Positions 42,354 through 51,315 are shown, counted from the stretch's first letter. The stretch: DNA of 64,000 nt from Sphingomonas sp. AP4-R1 (GCF_013113735.1 NZ_CP053346.1:372001-436000); one strand, 5' to 3'. Numbers and translations: made by a program. Notes: a model not told the origin generated them from the letters alone.

Positions 42354-42404
42354 TCAACACCGGATAGCGACCTTTTGCCCCCCCGCTCTCGCTGTCCACA
42401 CAAA

Positions 42405-42451
42405 TGGGCCCGGACGCGCCGATCCTCCCCCCGGCGGCGCCTCCGGGCCCA
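42405..42451 (+). terminator. hairpin followed by a T-rich tract after phyP
   Basis: TGGGCCCGGA and TCCGGGCCCA (42405-42414, 42442-42451) are perfect complements with a GC-rich 27-nt loop, followed by CATTGTTTTC. It may end phyP transcripts or attenuate those started at 42329-42353. The 42299-42588 region has otherwise no gene I can support. Confidence 0.5.
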
Positions 42452-42515
42452 CATTGTTTTCAGGCAACACATTCCATCCTATTTCCAATACTTTACGGTC
42501 GATCGGACCGGATGC

Positions 42516-42540
42516 GGAACATGGTGCGGCGTGGGACATT
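42516..42540 (+). promoter_or_regulatory. near-consensus EcfG-type promoter close to the entericidin gene
   Basis: GGAAC (42516-42520), 16 bp, CATT (42537-42540); two of four -10 bases differ from CGTT at one position. The predicted start lies about 40 nt before the ATG, a better distance than the exact match at 42329. Confidence 0.4.
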
Positions 42541-42588
42541 GATCCCTCGGTCCCGCCCGTCGGGATGGACTGATTTTGGGAGAGTAAC

Positions 42589-42726
42589 ATGGTTCGCAAG
42601 GCACTCGCGCTGGCTCTCGTCGCCGGCACCCTGCTCGTCTCGGCCTGCAACACTGTCGAAGGCGCCGGCAAGGACGTCTCGTCCGCCGGCAAGGCCGTCA
42701 GCAACGCGGCCGACGACAACAAGTAA
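42589..42726 (+). CDS. entericidin-type small lipoprotein
   Basis: 45 aa. Lipoprotein signal MVRKALALALVAGTLLVSAC with lipobox VSAC (Cys20), followed by NTVEGAGKDVSSAGKAV, the EcnA/B pattern of an Ala/Gly/Lys amphipathic tail. GGGAGAG lies 6-8 nt before the ATG. Entericidins are general-stress-regulated in several bacteria; here two GGAAC-type promoter matches precede it and the stress locus is adjacent. Confidence 0.85.
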   Translation: MVRKALALALVAGTLLVSACNTVEGAGKDVSSAGKAVSNAADDNK

Positions 42727-42804
42727 GCCCCACGGGGCATCAGCGGGAAAGGGCGTCGCTCCGAAAGGGGCGGCGCCCTTTCTCGTGTGGGAGGCTCGAA
42801 GGAT

Positions 42805-42834
42805 CGTCATTGCGAGCGCAGCGAAGCAATGACG
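42805..42834. repeat. collapsed copy of the family C repeat
   Basis: CGTCATTGCGAGCGCAGCGA then AGCAATGACG: the outer left arm of 7353-7428 joined directly to the end of the right arm, leaving an 8-bp inverted repeat around GAGCGCAGCGAA. It lies just before the tatC stop. Confidence 0.7.
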
Positions 42835-42848
42835 AAGCGATTAAACCC

Positions 42849-43628
42849 TCAGCTTTCGACCAGAGCCGTGCTGTCGTCGCTCTTCTTGCGGCGGCGCTCG
42901 GTGAACCACATCGCGATCAGCGCCAGTTCGTAGAGCAGGATCAGCGGCACGCCGAGCATGATCATCGATCCGATATCCGGCGGGGAGAGCACCGCCGCCA
43001 CCGCCGTATTGCCGACGATCGCATAGCGGCGCAGCGACACCAGCTGCTGGCGCGACACCAGCCCCGCCTGCTCCAGCAGCATCAGCAGCACCGGCACGAG
43101 GAAGGCCAGCCCGAAGCCGAACAGGAATTGCATGATGAAGGTGAGGTAATTGCCCACCGACGGCAGCGCCTCCTGCTGGATGCCGCCCAGATTGCCCTGG
43201 AAGCCCAGCAGGAAATGCAGCGCCATCGGCACCGCCACGAAATAAGCGAGCGCCGCGCCCATCAGGAACAGCACCGGCGTCGCGATCAGGAAGGGAAGGA
43301 AGGCGTTCCGCTCCTTCTTGTAGAGGCCGGGCGCCACGAACTGCCAGATCTGGTTGGCGATTACCGGGAAGCTCAGCATCGCGGCGGCGAAGAAGGCGAC
43401 CTTCACCTCGACGAAGAAGGCCTCGAAAATCTGGGTGTAGACGATCTTGCCCTGCCCGGCGCGCACCAGCGGATGGACGAGGAAGGCGAAGATCGGCCGC
43501 GCGAAATACAGGCAGATCGCAAAGGTGATGCCCAGCGAGAGGATGCACCACAGCAGGCGCCTCCGCAGCTCGATCAGGTGATCCAGCAGAGGCGCGCGCG
43601 TATCGTCCAGTTCGTCGGGCATGCTCAT
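42849..43628 (-). CDS. tatC: TatC, twin-arginine translocase receptor subunit
   Basis: 259 aa with six membrane spans. LDHLIELRRRLLWCILSLGI at the N-terminus and FFVEVKVAFFAAAMLSFPVI, PVLFLMGAALAYFVAVPMAL are TatC landmarks (Glu of the Tat signal site in LIELRRR). It binds RR signal peptides with TatB. Its ATG overlaps the tatB stop (ATGA). Short acidic/Arg C-terminal tail. Confidence 0.95.
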   Translation of the reverse strand: MSMPDELDDTRAPLLDHLIELRRRLLWCILSLGITFAICLYFARPIFAFLVHPLVRAGQGKIVYTQIFEAFFVEVKVAFFAAAMLSFPVIANQIWQFVAPGLYKKERNAFLPFLIATPVLFLMGAALAYFVAVPMALHFLLGFQGNLGGIQQEALPSVGNYLTFIMQFLFGFGLAFLVPVLLMLLEQAGLVSRQQLVSLRRYAIVGNTAVAAVLSPPDIGSMIMLGVPLILLYELALIAMWFTERRRKKSDDSTALVES

Positions 43629-44050
43629 GAGCGGGCCGGGGGCTCCTGGTGGCTCTCGGTCGGGGCCTTGGCCGCGCCGTCGCTCTCGGGCTTCGTCTCG
43701 CCCCCCTCATGCCCGTCATGCCCCTGTTGCGGGTAAACGGGCTCGGGCAGTTCGGGCAGCGGCATCATCGCATAATGCGCGTCGTCATGCTCTTCCGGCG
43801 GCGGGGGCGCGGATGCGGGATGCTCGGCCATGATCCGGGCATTCTCGGCCGCCCACTTCTTCTCCATCTCCTCCATCTCGGCCTGACGGATCATCTCGTC
43901 GAAGCCGGAGCGGAAATGGCGGGCGACGCCGCGCGCGCGGCCGACCCACTGGCCCACGACTCGCATCGCGCGCGGCAGATCCTTCGGGCCGATCACGACC
44001 AGCGCCACGATGGCGACGAGCATCAGCTCCGATGGCGCGATATCGAACAT
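43625..44050 (-). CDS. tatB: TatB, twin-arginine translocase subunit
   Basis: 141 aa. Starts MFDIAPSELMLVAIVALVVI GPKDLPRAMR, the TatB N-terminal span with Glu8 and the GPKDLP hinge, then an amphipathic helix and an acidic/Pro/His-rich tail. It couples to TatC. tatA, usually immediately upstream, is absent: the 69 bp to the next gene are noncoding. Confidence 0.93.
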   Translation of the reverse strand: MFDIAPSELMLVAIVALVVIGPKDLPRAMRVVGQWVGRARGVARHFRSGFDEMIRQAEMEEMEKKWAAENARIMAEHPASAPPPPEEHDDAHYAMMPLPELPEPVYPQQGHDGHEGGETKPESDGAAKAPTESHQEPPARS

Positions 44051-44119
44051 GGCGAGGGCTTTAGAGCCTGATCGTGCGGGGTGGAAGCGGGCTCGACGCT
44101 TCGTCGCGGCGGAGCCGGC

Positions 44120-45418
44120 TCATTCGCGGCTCGCCAGCAGCTTGTCGATCTTGCGCCCGTCCATATCGACGATCTCGAAGCGCCAGCCTTCCTCGGAGAA
44201 GACCTCGCCCGTCGTCGGCAGATGGCGCAGCACGGACAGAGCGAAGCCCGCCACGGTCGCATAATCGCGATCGTCGGGCAGATCGATGCAGAGCCGGTCC
44301 GCCAGCACGTCCGCCGAGGCCGACCCCGAGAGCAGCCAGCTGCCATCCTCGCGCTCGAAGAAAGGCGGATCCGTCTCCTCGTCATTGTTCGAGGCGAAGG
44401 CGCCCGCGATCGCCGCCAGCAGATCCACCGGCGTCACCAGCCCGTCGAAATGACCATATTCGTCATGCACGAACGCCATCGGCACGTCCGCCTCGCGCAG
44501 CACGGTCAGCGCGTCCATCGCGTCCATCTGGTCCGGCACGACCGGCACGGTGCGCACGAGCGTCTCGATCGCGGGCTTGGTGTCGGCCAGCGACGCGCCC
44601 AGCAGATCGCGCGCCTGCACCACGCCGACCAGCGCATCCACGGTGCCACGGCCCACCGGCATACGGCTGTGCTGCATCGTCAGCAGCTGCTCGCGCACCG
44701 TATCGGCATCGTCGTCCAGATCGATCCAGTCGACATTGGTGCGCGGCGTCATCACCTCGCGCACGGGGCGATCGGCCAGCCGCACGACGCTGGAAATGAA
44801 CGCACGCTCGCTATCGTCGATCACGCCCGCGGTGGAGGCCTCGGCGACGACGAGGTGCAGTTCCTCGGCCGTCACATGGTTGGTCGCCTCGCGGTCCAGC
44901 CGCAGCAGGCGGAAGATGAAGGCGCTCGATCGGTCCAGCAGCCACACGAAGGGCGCGCCGACGCGCGACAGCCACATCATCGGCCGCGCCACGATCGAGG
45001 CGATCGCCTCCGGCTGCCGCAGCGCGAACTGCTTGGGCACCAGCTCGCCGACGATCAGGCTCAGATAGGTGGTGCCGATGATGACCAGCACGAAGCCCCA
45101 TTGCGCGGCGGTCTGCGCATCCAGCCCCAGCGGCGTGCCGATCAGCTCGCCCACCGGCCCGCCCAGGCTCGCGCCCGAATAGGCGCCCGCCAGGATGCCG
45201 ATCAGCGTGATGCCCGTCTGCACGGTGGACAGGAACTTGCCGGGATCGCTCGCCAGCACCAGCGCGACGCGCGCGCCGCTGCGCCCTTTACGGGCCAGAG
45301 CCTCCAGCCGCGGCTTGCGCGCGGACACGATCGCGAGTTCGCTCATCGCGAAGACGCCGTTCAGGATCATCAGGAAGATGATGATCGCCAGATCGAACCA
45401 GGGAAAAGGGTGTGCCAT
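44120..45418 (-). CDS. CNNM/CorC-type hemolysin-family membrane protein with CBS domains
   Basis: 432 aa. A DUF21/CNNM membrane domain (IIIFLMILNGVFAMSELAIV, FLSTVQTGITLIGILAGAYS) is followed by a CBS pair (about 205-330, PRTNVDWIDLDDDADTVREQ) and a CorC_HlyC C-terminal domain (EEGWRFEIVDMDGRKIDKLL). Such proteins are predicted Mg/Co or Na transporters or regulators, not true hemolysins. It lies upstream of tatBC on the same strand. Confidence 0.9.
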   Translation of the reverse strand: MAHPFPWFDLAIIIFLMILNGVFAMSELAIVSARKPRLEALARKGRSGARVALVLASDPGKFLSTVQTGITLIGILAGAYSGASLGGPVGELIGTPLGLDAQTAAQWGFVLVIIGTTYLSLIVGELVPKQFALRQPEAIASIVARPMMWLSRVGAPFVWLLDRSSAFIFRLLRLDREATNHVTAEELHLVVAEASTAGVIDDSERAFISSVVRLADRPVREVMTPRTNVDWIDLDDDADTVREQLLTMQHSRMPVGRGTVDALVGVVQARDLLGASLADTKPAIETLVRTVPVVPDQMDAMDALTVLREADVPMAFVHDEYGHFDGLVTPVDLLAAIAGAFASNNDEETDPPFFEREDGSWLLSGSASADVLADRLCIDLPDDRDYATVAGFALSVLRHLPTTGEVFSEEGWRFEIVDMDGRKIDKLLASRE

Positions 45419-45583
45419 GGGCGCGAACCCGCCTTAACGTCGGGGCGGGCCTGCGAGCAAGCGATGAGTTTGCACGACGAGCCGGGAAAATGCGGTGTTG
45501 CGGGGAAATGCGCGCGCCGGACGCGGATCAGCATTCAAGCGGCAACATCGGCCGTCTCCAAGAAATGCGACTGATACAACGAA

Positions 45584-45666
45584 CCGTTCGTCCTGAGCGA
45601 CGTCGAAGGACGGGCTTCAGGCGTTGCGTGCGCGGCACGTTTTCGACTTCGCTCAAAACGAACGGA
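45584..45666. repeat. dispersed inverted repeat, family A copy 4
   Basis: CCGTTCGTCCTGAGCGACGT and TCGACTTCGCTCAAAACGAA arms, interior GAAGGACGGGCTTC as in the other copies. It lies between the PEP-CTERM gene stop and the CNNM start; the rest of this 285-bp gap holds nothing I recognise. Confidence 0.8.
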
Positions 45667-45703
45667 GGATTGGGAGCAGTGCGAAGATCGTCTGAGCAGC
45701 CCC

Positions 45704-46678
45704 TCAGCCGAAGCGCACCGAAACCCGCCGCCGCCTCATCGCTCCGCCGATCAGGCCGAAGCCGCCGATGAACATCGCCCAGCTCGCCGGTTCGGGCACC
45801 GGCGAGGGCGCCGGCGGCGCCGCGCCGACCGGCAGGGAGAATTGCGCGACGATCAGGCTCAGCGCATCCGATACCGGCGCCAGCTTCAGATCCAGCGTGT
45901 TCGATCCGGGCACAAGGAAGCCGGTGACGTCATAGGTCTGGATGTCCCAGAGATAGCCATTGCGGCCAATGCCATCGCCGGGCTGCACGCTGTCTCCCCG
46001 CGCCCAGTTGCCGTTGGCGATTGTCGTACCGTTGAGCATCAGTTCGCCGTCGGTAAAAACACTCTGACCGTCACTGATGCTGAGCGTCATGGAGGCGGAG
46101 CCGGACGTGTAATCGATGCCGGCCAGCGTCGCATTCCATCCATTGGCGTCATAGCTGTTGTCGAAGTTCGAATCATTGCCGTCGAACAGCACGACATCGC
46201 GATTGTTGGTCGCATCGCCGTCCTGGTAGAAGACGATCAGCGAGGCCCCGTTGATGTTCGCGGTGGCGCCACCGAAGCCGTTGATGAAGCCGTCGAGATA
46301 ATAAGAGCCGTTGCCGGTGACTAACGCGGTCACGTCAGCGCGATAGGCCTGGCTGTTGGCATAACTCCACAGATTGTCCTGCGAGAAGCCGATATTGGTG
46401 CCGGTGATCGCATGGCCGGCGAAGCTCGTTGCGGCATTGGCCTTGGGATCGATCGAGTTCGTAGGCCCATGCCAGTAGAGATACGCGCTTGAGATGGTGC
46501 CGGAGAGGCCGGACACGACCAGCTCGCCATTGCCGTAATTTCGCATCCGGCCGATGGCGAAGGTCGCCACGTCGGTGTCCGGGACGGTCGTGAAATAGGT
46601 CATGTCGGAGGCCTGCGCCGCCGTGCCGAGACCGGCGAGACACGCGATCAGCGCGCGAGAAATCCGGGAAACACGCAT
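45704..46678 (-). CDS. PEP-CTERM sorting domain protein
   Basis: 324 aa. A signal peptide (MRVSRISRALIACLAGLGTA) leads to a secreted beta-rich body rich in Asn, Gly, Ser and Asp with ordered strands (YLYWHGPTNSIDPKANAATS). The C-terminus is a PEP-CTERM signal: VPEPASWAMFIGGFGLIGGA then MRRRR. Exosortase would cut and sort it to the surface or matrix; exosortase is not in the window. The body shows no enzyme motif. ATG 46678 begins a standard signal peptide. Confidence 0.85.
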   Translation of the reverse strand: MRVSRISRALIACLAGLGTAAQASDMTYFTTVPDTDVATFAIGRMRNYGNGELVVSGLSGTISSAYLYWHGPTNSIDPKANAATSFAGHAITGTNIGFSQDNLWSYANSQAYRADVTALVTGNGSYYLDGFINGFGGATANINGASLIVFYQDGDATNNRDVVLFDGNDSNFDNSYDANGWNATLAGIDYTSGSASMTLSISDGQSVFTDGELMLNGTTIANGNWARGDSVQPGDGIGRNGYLWDIQTYDVTGFLVPGSNTLDLKLAPVSDALSLIVAQFSLPVGAAPPAPSPVPEPASWAMFIGGFGLIGGAMRRRRVSVRFG

Positions 46679-46875
46679 GCCACTGTCACTCCCCTGTTCG
46701 CCGCCGGCGGAGCCCCCTCCGCGCGGCATGCCTGCAGATCGCCGTCCGGGTCGCGATGCGTCCTGAACGGCGTCGGGAGTCAGGTTTACGGAGCGAAAAC
46801 GGCGCCCGCGTCCATCATCTGTTTACCCTGAATCTTTGTCGAAAATGCGCGGAAGAGGGCATTTCGAGACGGAAC

Positions 46876-46940
46876 GGCCCGCTCCCCACCCGGCCTCCCA
46901 ATCAGTTTATTCTGTGGGAGGCCGGGTGGGGGAGCGGGCC
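46876..46940. repeat. long hairpin element, family E copy 1
   Basis: A 25-bp stem (left arm 46876-46900, right arm 46915-46940, one bulged C) with loop ATCAGTTTATTCTG. It and the flank GGTGCCGCCATGCGCCG recur at 63015-63098. It lies in the 301-bp gap between a LuxR gene and the PEP-CTERM gene, otherwise empty of genes. Confidence 0.85.
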
Positions 46941-46979
46941 GGTGCCGCCATGCGCCGACAGGCTCATCAAACACGACTC

Positions 46980-48086
46980 TCAGGTCGCGATCCGCCCGAA
47001 GCGGTGGGCGAGGCTGGAAAGCCCGGCGAAGCCGCGCGTATCGGTCTTGTCGTAGATGCGGTGCAGGTGCGTGCGCGCGGTCGCCCGCGCCATGCCCAGC
47101 CGGTCGCCCACCTCGGTAATGTCCCCCGCCTCGATCGCATCGCGCAGCACGCGCAATTCGGTCGCGGTCAGGCCGTAAAGCTGGCCGATCGCCGCGAAGG
47201 CGATGATGCGCGGCCGGTCGACGCGCGTGACGTGGACGGCACAGGTGGCGCCCGGCCCGCTCGCCAGATCACCGAAGCGGTTCGTCTCCAGCGCTCGCGC
47301 CTCCAGCAGCAGGCGGACGGGCTCCGCCTCGCCCGCCGGCGACACTTCGATCGCGACCGGCTCGCCGCCTTCGATCGCGCGCGCTACCGCCGTGCCGAAC
47401 AGCCCGTCCCCGATCGGCTCGCCGATCCGCAGGCGCAGCAGCGGCACGAGCGGGGCATCGGCATCCAGCAGCACGCGATCGGCCGTCAGCAGCAGCAGCG
47501 CGCTGTTCGCCACCCCCGCCACCGCCTGTTCGCCCGCCGCATGATCGGCCGCGCGGATGAGGTGGCTCTGGATATAGATGGCGCGGCGCAGGTGCGGCAG
47601 GATCTCGGCCAGCCGCGCGCAGTCCTCCTCCGAAAAGCGCGGCGCGGGCGCGTGGCGCAGCAGGGCCAGATGCGCGACGATGCCGGGCCGCTTGATCAGG
47701 TTCACCGCCAGATTGTCGACGATGCCCTGCGGCGCGATATACTCCCGATAGAACAGGCTCTCGCGGATTTCGGGGGTCTGCAGCAGATCCCATGCGGGCG
47801 CGCACACGCCTTCGGGCACGGCATGCAGATGCGGGCGCATGATATCGTGCGGCGCATAGGTTTCGACATAAGCGTGTAGCCACTTCGGATCGTTGCCGAA
47901 CTGCACCTGAAAGCCCGCGTCGCGATCCAGATCGCTCCAGCCGATGAAGCCCGCCTGCGCGCCCATCGCATGGACCAGCCTTTCCAGCAGCGTCGGGAAA
48001 CGCGCGCGATCGAACGCGGCGTCGTAAATCTCCTCCAGTGCGAACATGCGTGCGAGTGCCCCCTGCTCCGCTCCCCCGATCCCCAT
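46980..48086 (-). CDS. LuxR-family regulator with a large N-terminal sensory domain
   Basis: 368 aa. The last ~65 residues are a LuxR HTH: LYGLTATELRVLRDAIEAGD, EVGDRLGMARATARTHLHRI. The N-terminal ~190 residues resemble PAS/GAF-type sensory regions found in sphingomonad LuxR orphans (FARARFPTLLERLVHAMGAQ, WLHAYVETYAPHDIMRPHLH), but no known ligand motif is seen. Target genes are unknown; the PEP-CTERM gene is next on the same strand after the hairpin element. Confidence 0.75.
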   Translation of the reverse strand: MGIGGAEQGALARMFALEEIYDAAFDRARFPTLLERLVHAMGAQAGFIGWSDLDRDAGFQVQFGNDPKWLHAYVETYAPHDIMRPHLHAVPEGVCAPAWDLLQTPEIRESLFYREYIAPQGIVDNLAVNLIKRPGIVAHLALLRHAPAPRFSEEDCARLAEILPHLRRAIYIQSHLIRAADHAAGEQAVAGVANSALLLLTADRVLLDADAPLVPLLRLRIGEPIGDGLFGTAVARAIEGGEPVAIEVSPAGEAEPVRLLLEARALETNRFGDLASGPGATCAVHVTRVDRPRIIAFAAIGQLYGLTATELRVLRDAIEAGDITEVGDRLGMARATARTHLHRIYDKTDTRGFAGLSSLAHRFGRIAT

Positions 48087-48206
48087 CAGAAAGGGCGCGA
48101 CCGCTCTTGTCCAGCGCCCGTTCGGCCATCACGATCCATCGCCGCGGATGCAAAGGGCCGCGCGGAATGCGATGAGGGCGAGGATGGTGCGTTTGGGGGT
48201 TTCGCC

Positions 48207-48818
48207 ATGACGAACAGGTGGCTGGTCACGACCGTCGATCTCGCCGGGACCTTCGTCCTCGCCATTCATGGCGCGTCGGTCGCCGCGGCGGCCGGGCTCG
48301 ATCTGCTCGGCATCGTCATCATCGCCATCGTCTCGGCCATGGGCGGCGGCATCATCCGCGACCTGCTGGTGGGCGAAACGCCACCGGAAGCGCTCCGCCA
48401 CTGGCCGCTTATCACGGTCGCCCTCGCAGGCGCGCTGCTGACGATCCTGTTCGTCCAGCAGGTGCGAACGATCCCCGAAGGACCGCTGATCGCCATCGAT
48501 GCGCTGGGCCTGTCGCTGCTGGCCGTGGCTGCAGCCGAGAAATCGCTGGACTACAGGCTCACACCCATCGCCGCGATCATGATGGCCGCCATCGGCGGGT
48601 GCGGCGGCGGCGCGATGCGCGATGTGCTGCTGATGCAGATACCGGCCATCCTGCGCGCCGATTTTCTGGCGACCGCCGCGATCGCCGGGGCAGCGGTGCT
48701 GGTGGTCAGCCGCCGGTCCGGCCTTCGTCCGGTCTGGGCGGCCTGGGCCGGGGGCACGACATGCTGCCTGCTCCGGCTGGTGGCCGTGTTGCAGGGATGG
48801 CATCTGCCGCACCTGTAA
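48207..48818 (+). CDS. TRIC (UPF0126/YicG) family cation channel-like membrane protein
   Basis: 203 aa with seven hydrophobic spans. The two inverted TRIC repeats each carry a G-G-G-x-x-R-D motif: SAMGGGIIRDLLVGETP and GGCGGGAMRDVLLMQIP. Members form trimeric K+-permeable channels in eukaryotes and prokaryotes; the bacterial role is unsettled. ATG 48207 begins MTNRWLVTTVDLAGTFVLAI, the first span. Confidence 0.9.
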   Translation: MTNRWLVTTVDLAGTFVLAIHGASVAAAAGLDLLGIVIIAIVSAMGGGIIRDLLVGETPPEALRHWPLITVALAGALLTILFVQQVRTIPEGPLIAIDALGLSLLAVAAAEKSLDYRLTPIAAIMMAAIGGCGGGAMRDVLLMQIPAILRADFLATAAIAGAAVLVVSRRSGLRPVWAAWAGGTTCCLLRLVAVLQGWHLPHL

Positions 48819-48847
48819 GGCGGCCCTTCCGTATCAGCGCGCGCGCT

Positions 48848-51268
48848 TCACTCCGCCATCGCCTCGGCGGCGAGCGCCTCCGCCTCGATCAGCAATGCAT
48901 CCTCGGTCGATCCCTGCGCCACGCGCTCGCGCCCGATCAGCACCAGCACCGGCACGGCCAGCGGCGAGACCTTGGGCAGATCGACATGCAGCATCGTGCC
49001 CGCCGCCCGGTCCAGCAGATCGGCCAGGCGGCCCACGTCCGTCATCCGCGCGCGGGCATCGTCCCACGCCGCGCGCAGCAGCAGGTGATCGGGCTCATAT
49101 TTGCGGAGCACGTCGTAGATCAGGTCGGTCGAGAAGCTCACCTGTCGGCCGGTCTTGCGCTTGCCCGGATGCTGACGCTCGACGAGGCCGCCGATCACCG
49201 CCACCTCGCGAAAGGCGCGCTTCAGCAGGCTCGACTGCTGCACCCAGTCGACGAACTCATGTTCGAGGATATCCTTGTCGAACAAAGGCGCGGGATCGGT
49301 GACGGGCTCCAGCGAATAGGTGGCGATCGCATAATCGCTGGCGACGAAGCCGATCGGCTTCAGCCCGGCCGTCTCCATCCGCCGCGTGATCAGCATGCCC
49401 AGCGACTGGTGCGCGTTCCAGCCCTCGAAGCTGTACACCACCATGTAATGCCGCCCCTCGCGCGGGAAGGTTTCCACCAGCAATTCGCCCGGCCGGGGCA
49501 GGCGCGAGCGGCGCGCCTGCATCTCCAGCCATTCGCGCACGTCATCCGGGAAACGCGCCCACTGGCCGGGCTCCGCGAAATAGCCGCGCACGCGATTGGC
49601 GAGGTTGGTGGAGATCGGCATGCGCGCGCCCCCATAAGTGGGGATGCGCGCGGGCCGGGCGGTGGCGCGCACGTACACATCCTCCACCTCGGCGCCGATC
49701 ACCTCCAGGCTGAGGCCCGCGAAGAAGAAGGTGTCTCCGGGCGAGAGGGTGGCGGCGAAACCTTCCTCCACCTTGCCCAGCGCGCGCCCGTTCTTGAAGC
49801 GCACATTGAGCATCGTCGCTTCGACGATGATGCCCGCATTCATCCGATATTGCTGGACGAACTGGGGATGGCTCACCCGCCAGCGCCCGTCCTCGCCCTT
49901 CACCAGCCGCTTGAAGCGGTCATAGGCCTTCAGCGCATAGCCGCCCGTGGCGATGAACTGCAGCACCTGCCCGAAAAGCTCGGCTGAAAGCGCACTATAG
50001 GGCAGCGCCGATCGTACCTCGGCCAGCAGAGTCTCCTCCGCGAACGGCGCGGCGCAGGCGCACCCCATCACATGCTGGGCCAGCACGTCGAGCGCGCCCG
50101 CCCGGAACACCTCATGATCCAGTTCGCCCGCCTCCACCGCGTCCAGCGCGGCGCGCGCCTCCAGATATTCGAAGCGGTTGCCGGGCACGATCACCGCTTC
50201 GGACGCATCCTCCAGCCGATGGTTGGCGCGGCCGATCCGCTGGAGCAGGCGCGACGATCCCTTGGGCGCGCCCATCTGGATGACCAGATCGACATCACCC
50301 CAGTCCACGCCCAGATCGAGGCTGGCCGTCGCCACCAGCGCGCGCAGGCGGCCATCCGCCATCGCCGCCTCCACCTTGCGCCGCGCCTCGATCGCGAGGC
50401 TGCCATGGTGGATACCGATCGGCAGCTTCATCTCGTTGACCGCCCACAGATCCTGAAAGATCAGCTCGGCGAGGCTGCGCGTGTTGCAGAAGATGATCGT
50501 CGTGCGGTGCGTCTCGATCTCGGCCATCACCTGCGCCGCCGCATAGCGCCCCGAATGGCCCGACCAGGGCACGCGATCCTCGGGTAGCAAGATGGCGAGA
50601 TCGGGCGCGGCGCCCGGATCGCCCGTCACCTGCGCCACCGCGTCGATATCGCCATCGGGCGCGAGCCACGCCGCATATTGATCGGGATCGGCCACCGTGG
50701 CGGACAGCGCCACGCGCCGCATCCGCGGCGCCAGCGTCTGCAGCCGCGCCATGCAGAGCGCGAGCAGATCGCCGCGCTTGCCGCCGGCAAAGGCGTGGAC
50801 CTCGTCCACCACGATCGTCTGGAGACTCTCGAACAGGAAGCCGGCATCCGCGTGGCTCAGCAGCAGGCTCAGCGATTCGGGCGTGGTGAGCAGCATGTTG
50901 GGCGGCTTCACCCGCTGCCGCGCCTTGCGATCGGAGGGCGTGTCGCCGGTGCGCGTCTCCACCGTGATGGGAAGGCCCATCTCCGTGATCGGATCGAGCA
51001 GATTGCGCTGCACGTCGATCGCCAGCGCCTTGAGCGGCGAGACGTAAAGCGTGTGGAGGCCCTGGGCCGGCTCTTCCGCCAGCGCGACGAGACTGGGCAG
51101 GAACCCCGCCATCGTCTTGCCGGAGCCGGTGGGCGCGATCAGCAGCGCATGACGCCCGGCCCGCGCGGCGTCCAGCATCTCCATCTGCGCGCGCCGGGGC
51201 GCCCAGCCGCGCTTGGCGAACCAGCCGGCGATTTTGGGCGGGAGCGGGGCAGGGGAACGCACGGACAT
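48848..51268 (-). CDS. Lhr-like (ligase-associated) DNA damage DEXH helicase
   Basis: 806 aa. SF2 motifs: APTGSGKTMAGFLPSL (Walker A), DEVH in VVDEVHAFAGGKRG, IIFCNTRSLAELIFQDL, DLGVDWGDVDLVIQMG and QRIGRANHRL. The C-terminal half is the Lhr-specific winged-helix/beta domain (about 540-800). This is the ligase-associated helicase of the four-gene DNA repair set (helicase, exonuclease, PdeM, ATP-dependent ligase); the exonuclease diverges from it 0.4 kb away, the other two are absent here. Confidence 0.85.
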   Translation of the reverse strand: MSVRSPAPLPPKIAGWFAKRGWAPRRAQMEMLDAARAGRHALLIAPTGSGKTMAGFLPSLVALAEEPAQGLHTLYVSPLKALAIDVQRNLLDPITEMGLPITVETRTGDTPSDRKARQRVKPPNMLLTTPESLSLLLSHADAGFLFESLQTIVVDEVHAFAGGKRGDLLALCMARLQTLAPRMRRVALSATVADPDQYAAWLAPDGDIDAVAQVTGDPGAAPDLAILLPEDRVPWSGHSGRYAAAQVMAEIETHRTTIIFCNTRSLAELIFQDLWAVNEMKLPIGIHHGSLAIEARRKVEAAMADGRLRALVATASLDLGVDWGDVDLVIQMGAPKGSSRLLQRIGRANHRLEDASEAVIVPGNRFEYLEARAALDAVEAGELDHEVFRAGALDVLAQHVMGCACAAPFAEETLLAEVRSALPYSALSAELFGQVLQFIATGGYALKAYDRFKRLVKGEDGRWRVSHPQFVQQYRMNAGIIVEATMLNVRFKNGRALGKVEEGFAATLSPGDTFFFAGLSLEVIGAEVEDVYVRATARPARIPTYGGARMPISTNLANRVRGYFAEPGQWARFPDDVREWLEMQARRSRLPRPGELLVETFPREGRHYMVVYSFEGWNAHQSLGMLITRRMETAGLKPIGFVASDYAIATYSLEPVTDPAPLFDKDILEHEFVDWVQQSSLLKRAFREVAVIGGLVERQHPGKRKTGRQVSFSTDLIYDVLRKYEPDHLLLRAAWDDARARMTDVGRLADLLDRAAGTMLHVDLPKVSPLAVPVLVLIGRERVAQGSTEDALLIEAEALAAEAMAE

Positions 51269-51315
51269 ACGCTAGATCAGTCGCGCGATTTTGCGACCCT
51301 GCTGGCGCTCTTCAT

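Noticed and set aside
42334..42573. 79-aa plus ORF between phyP and entericidin
   Set aside because: It crosses the hairpin and two promoter-like motifs, has low-complexity Pro/Gly content and no SD, so it is probably noncoding.
46756..47055. 99-aa plus ORF over the family E hairpin
   Set aside because: It reads through both arms of the hairpin and into antisense of the LuxR gene.
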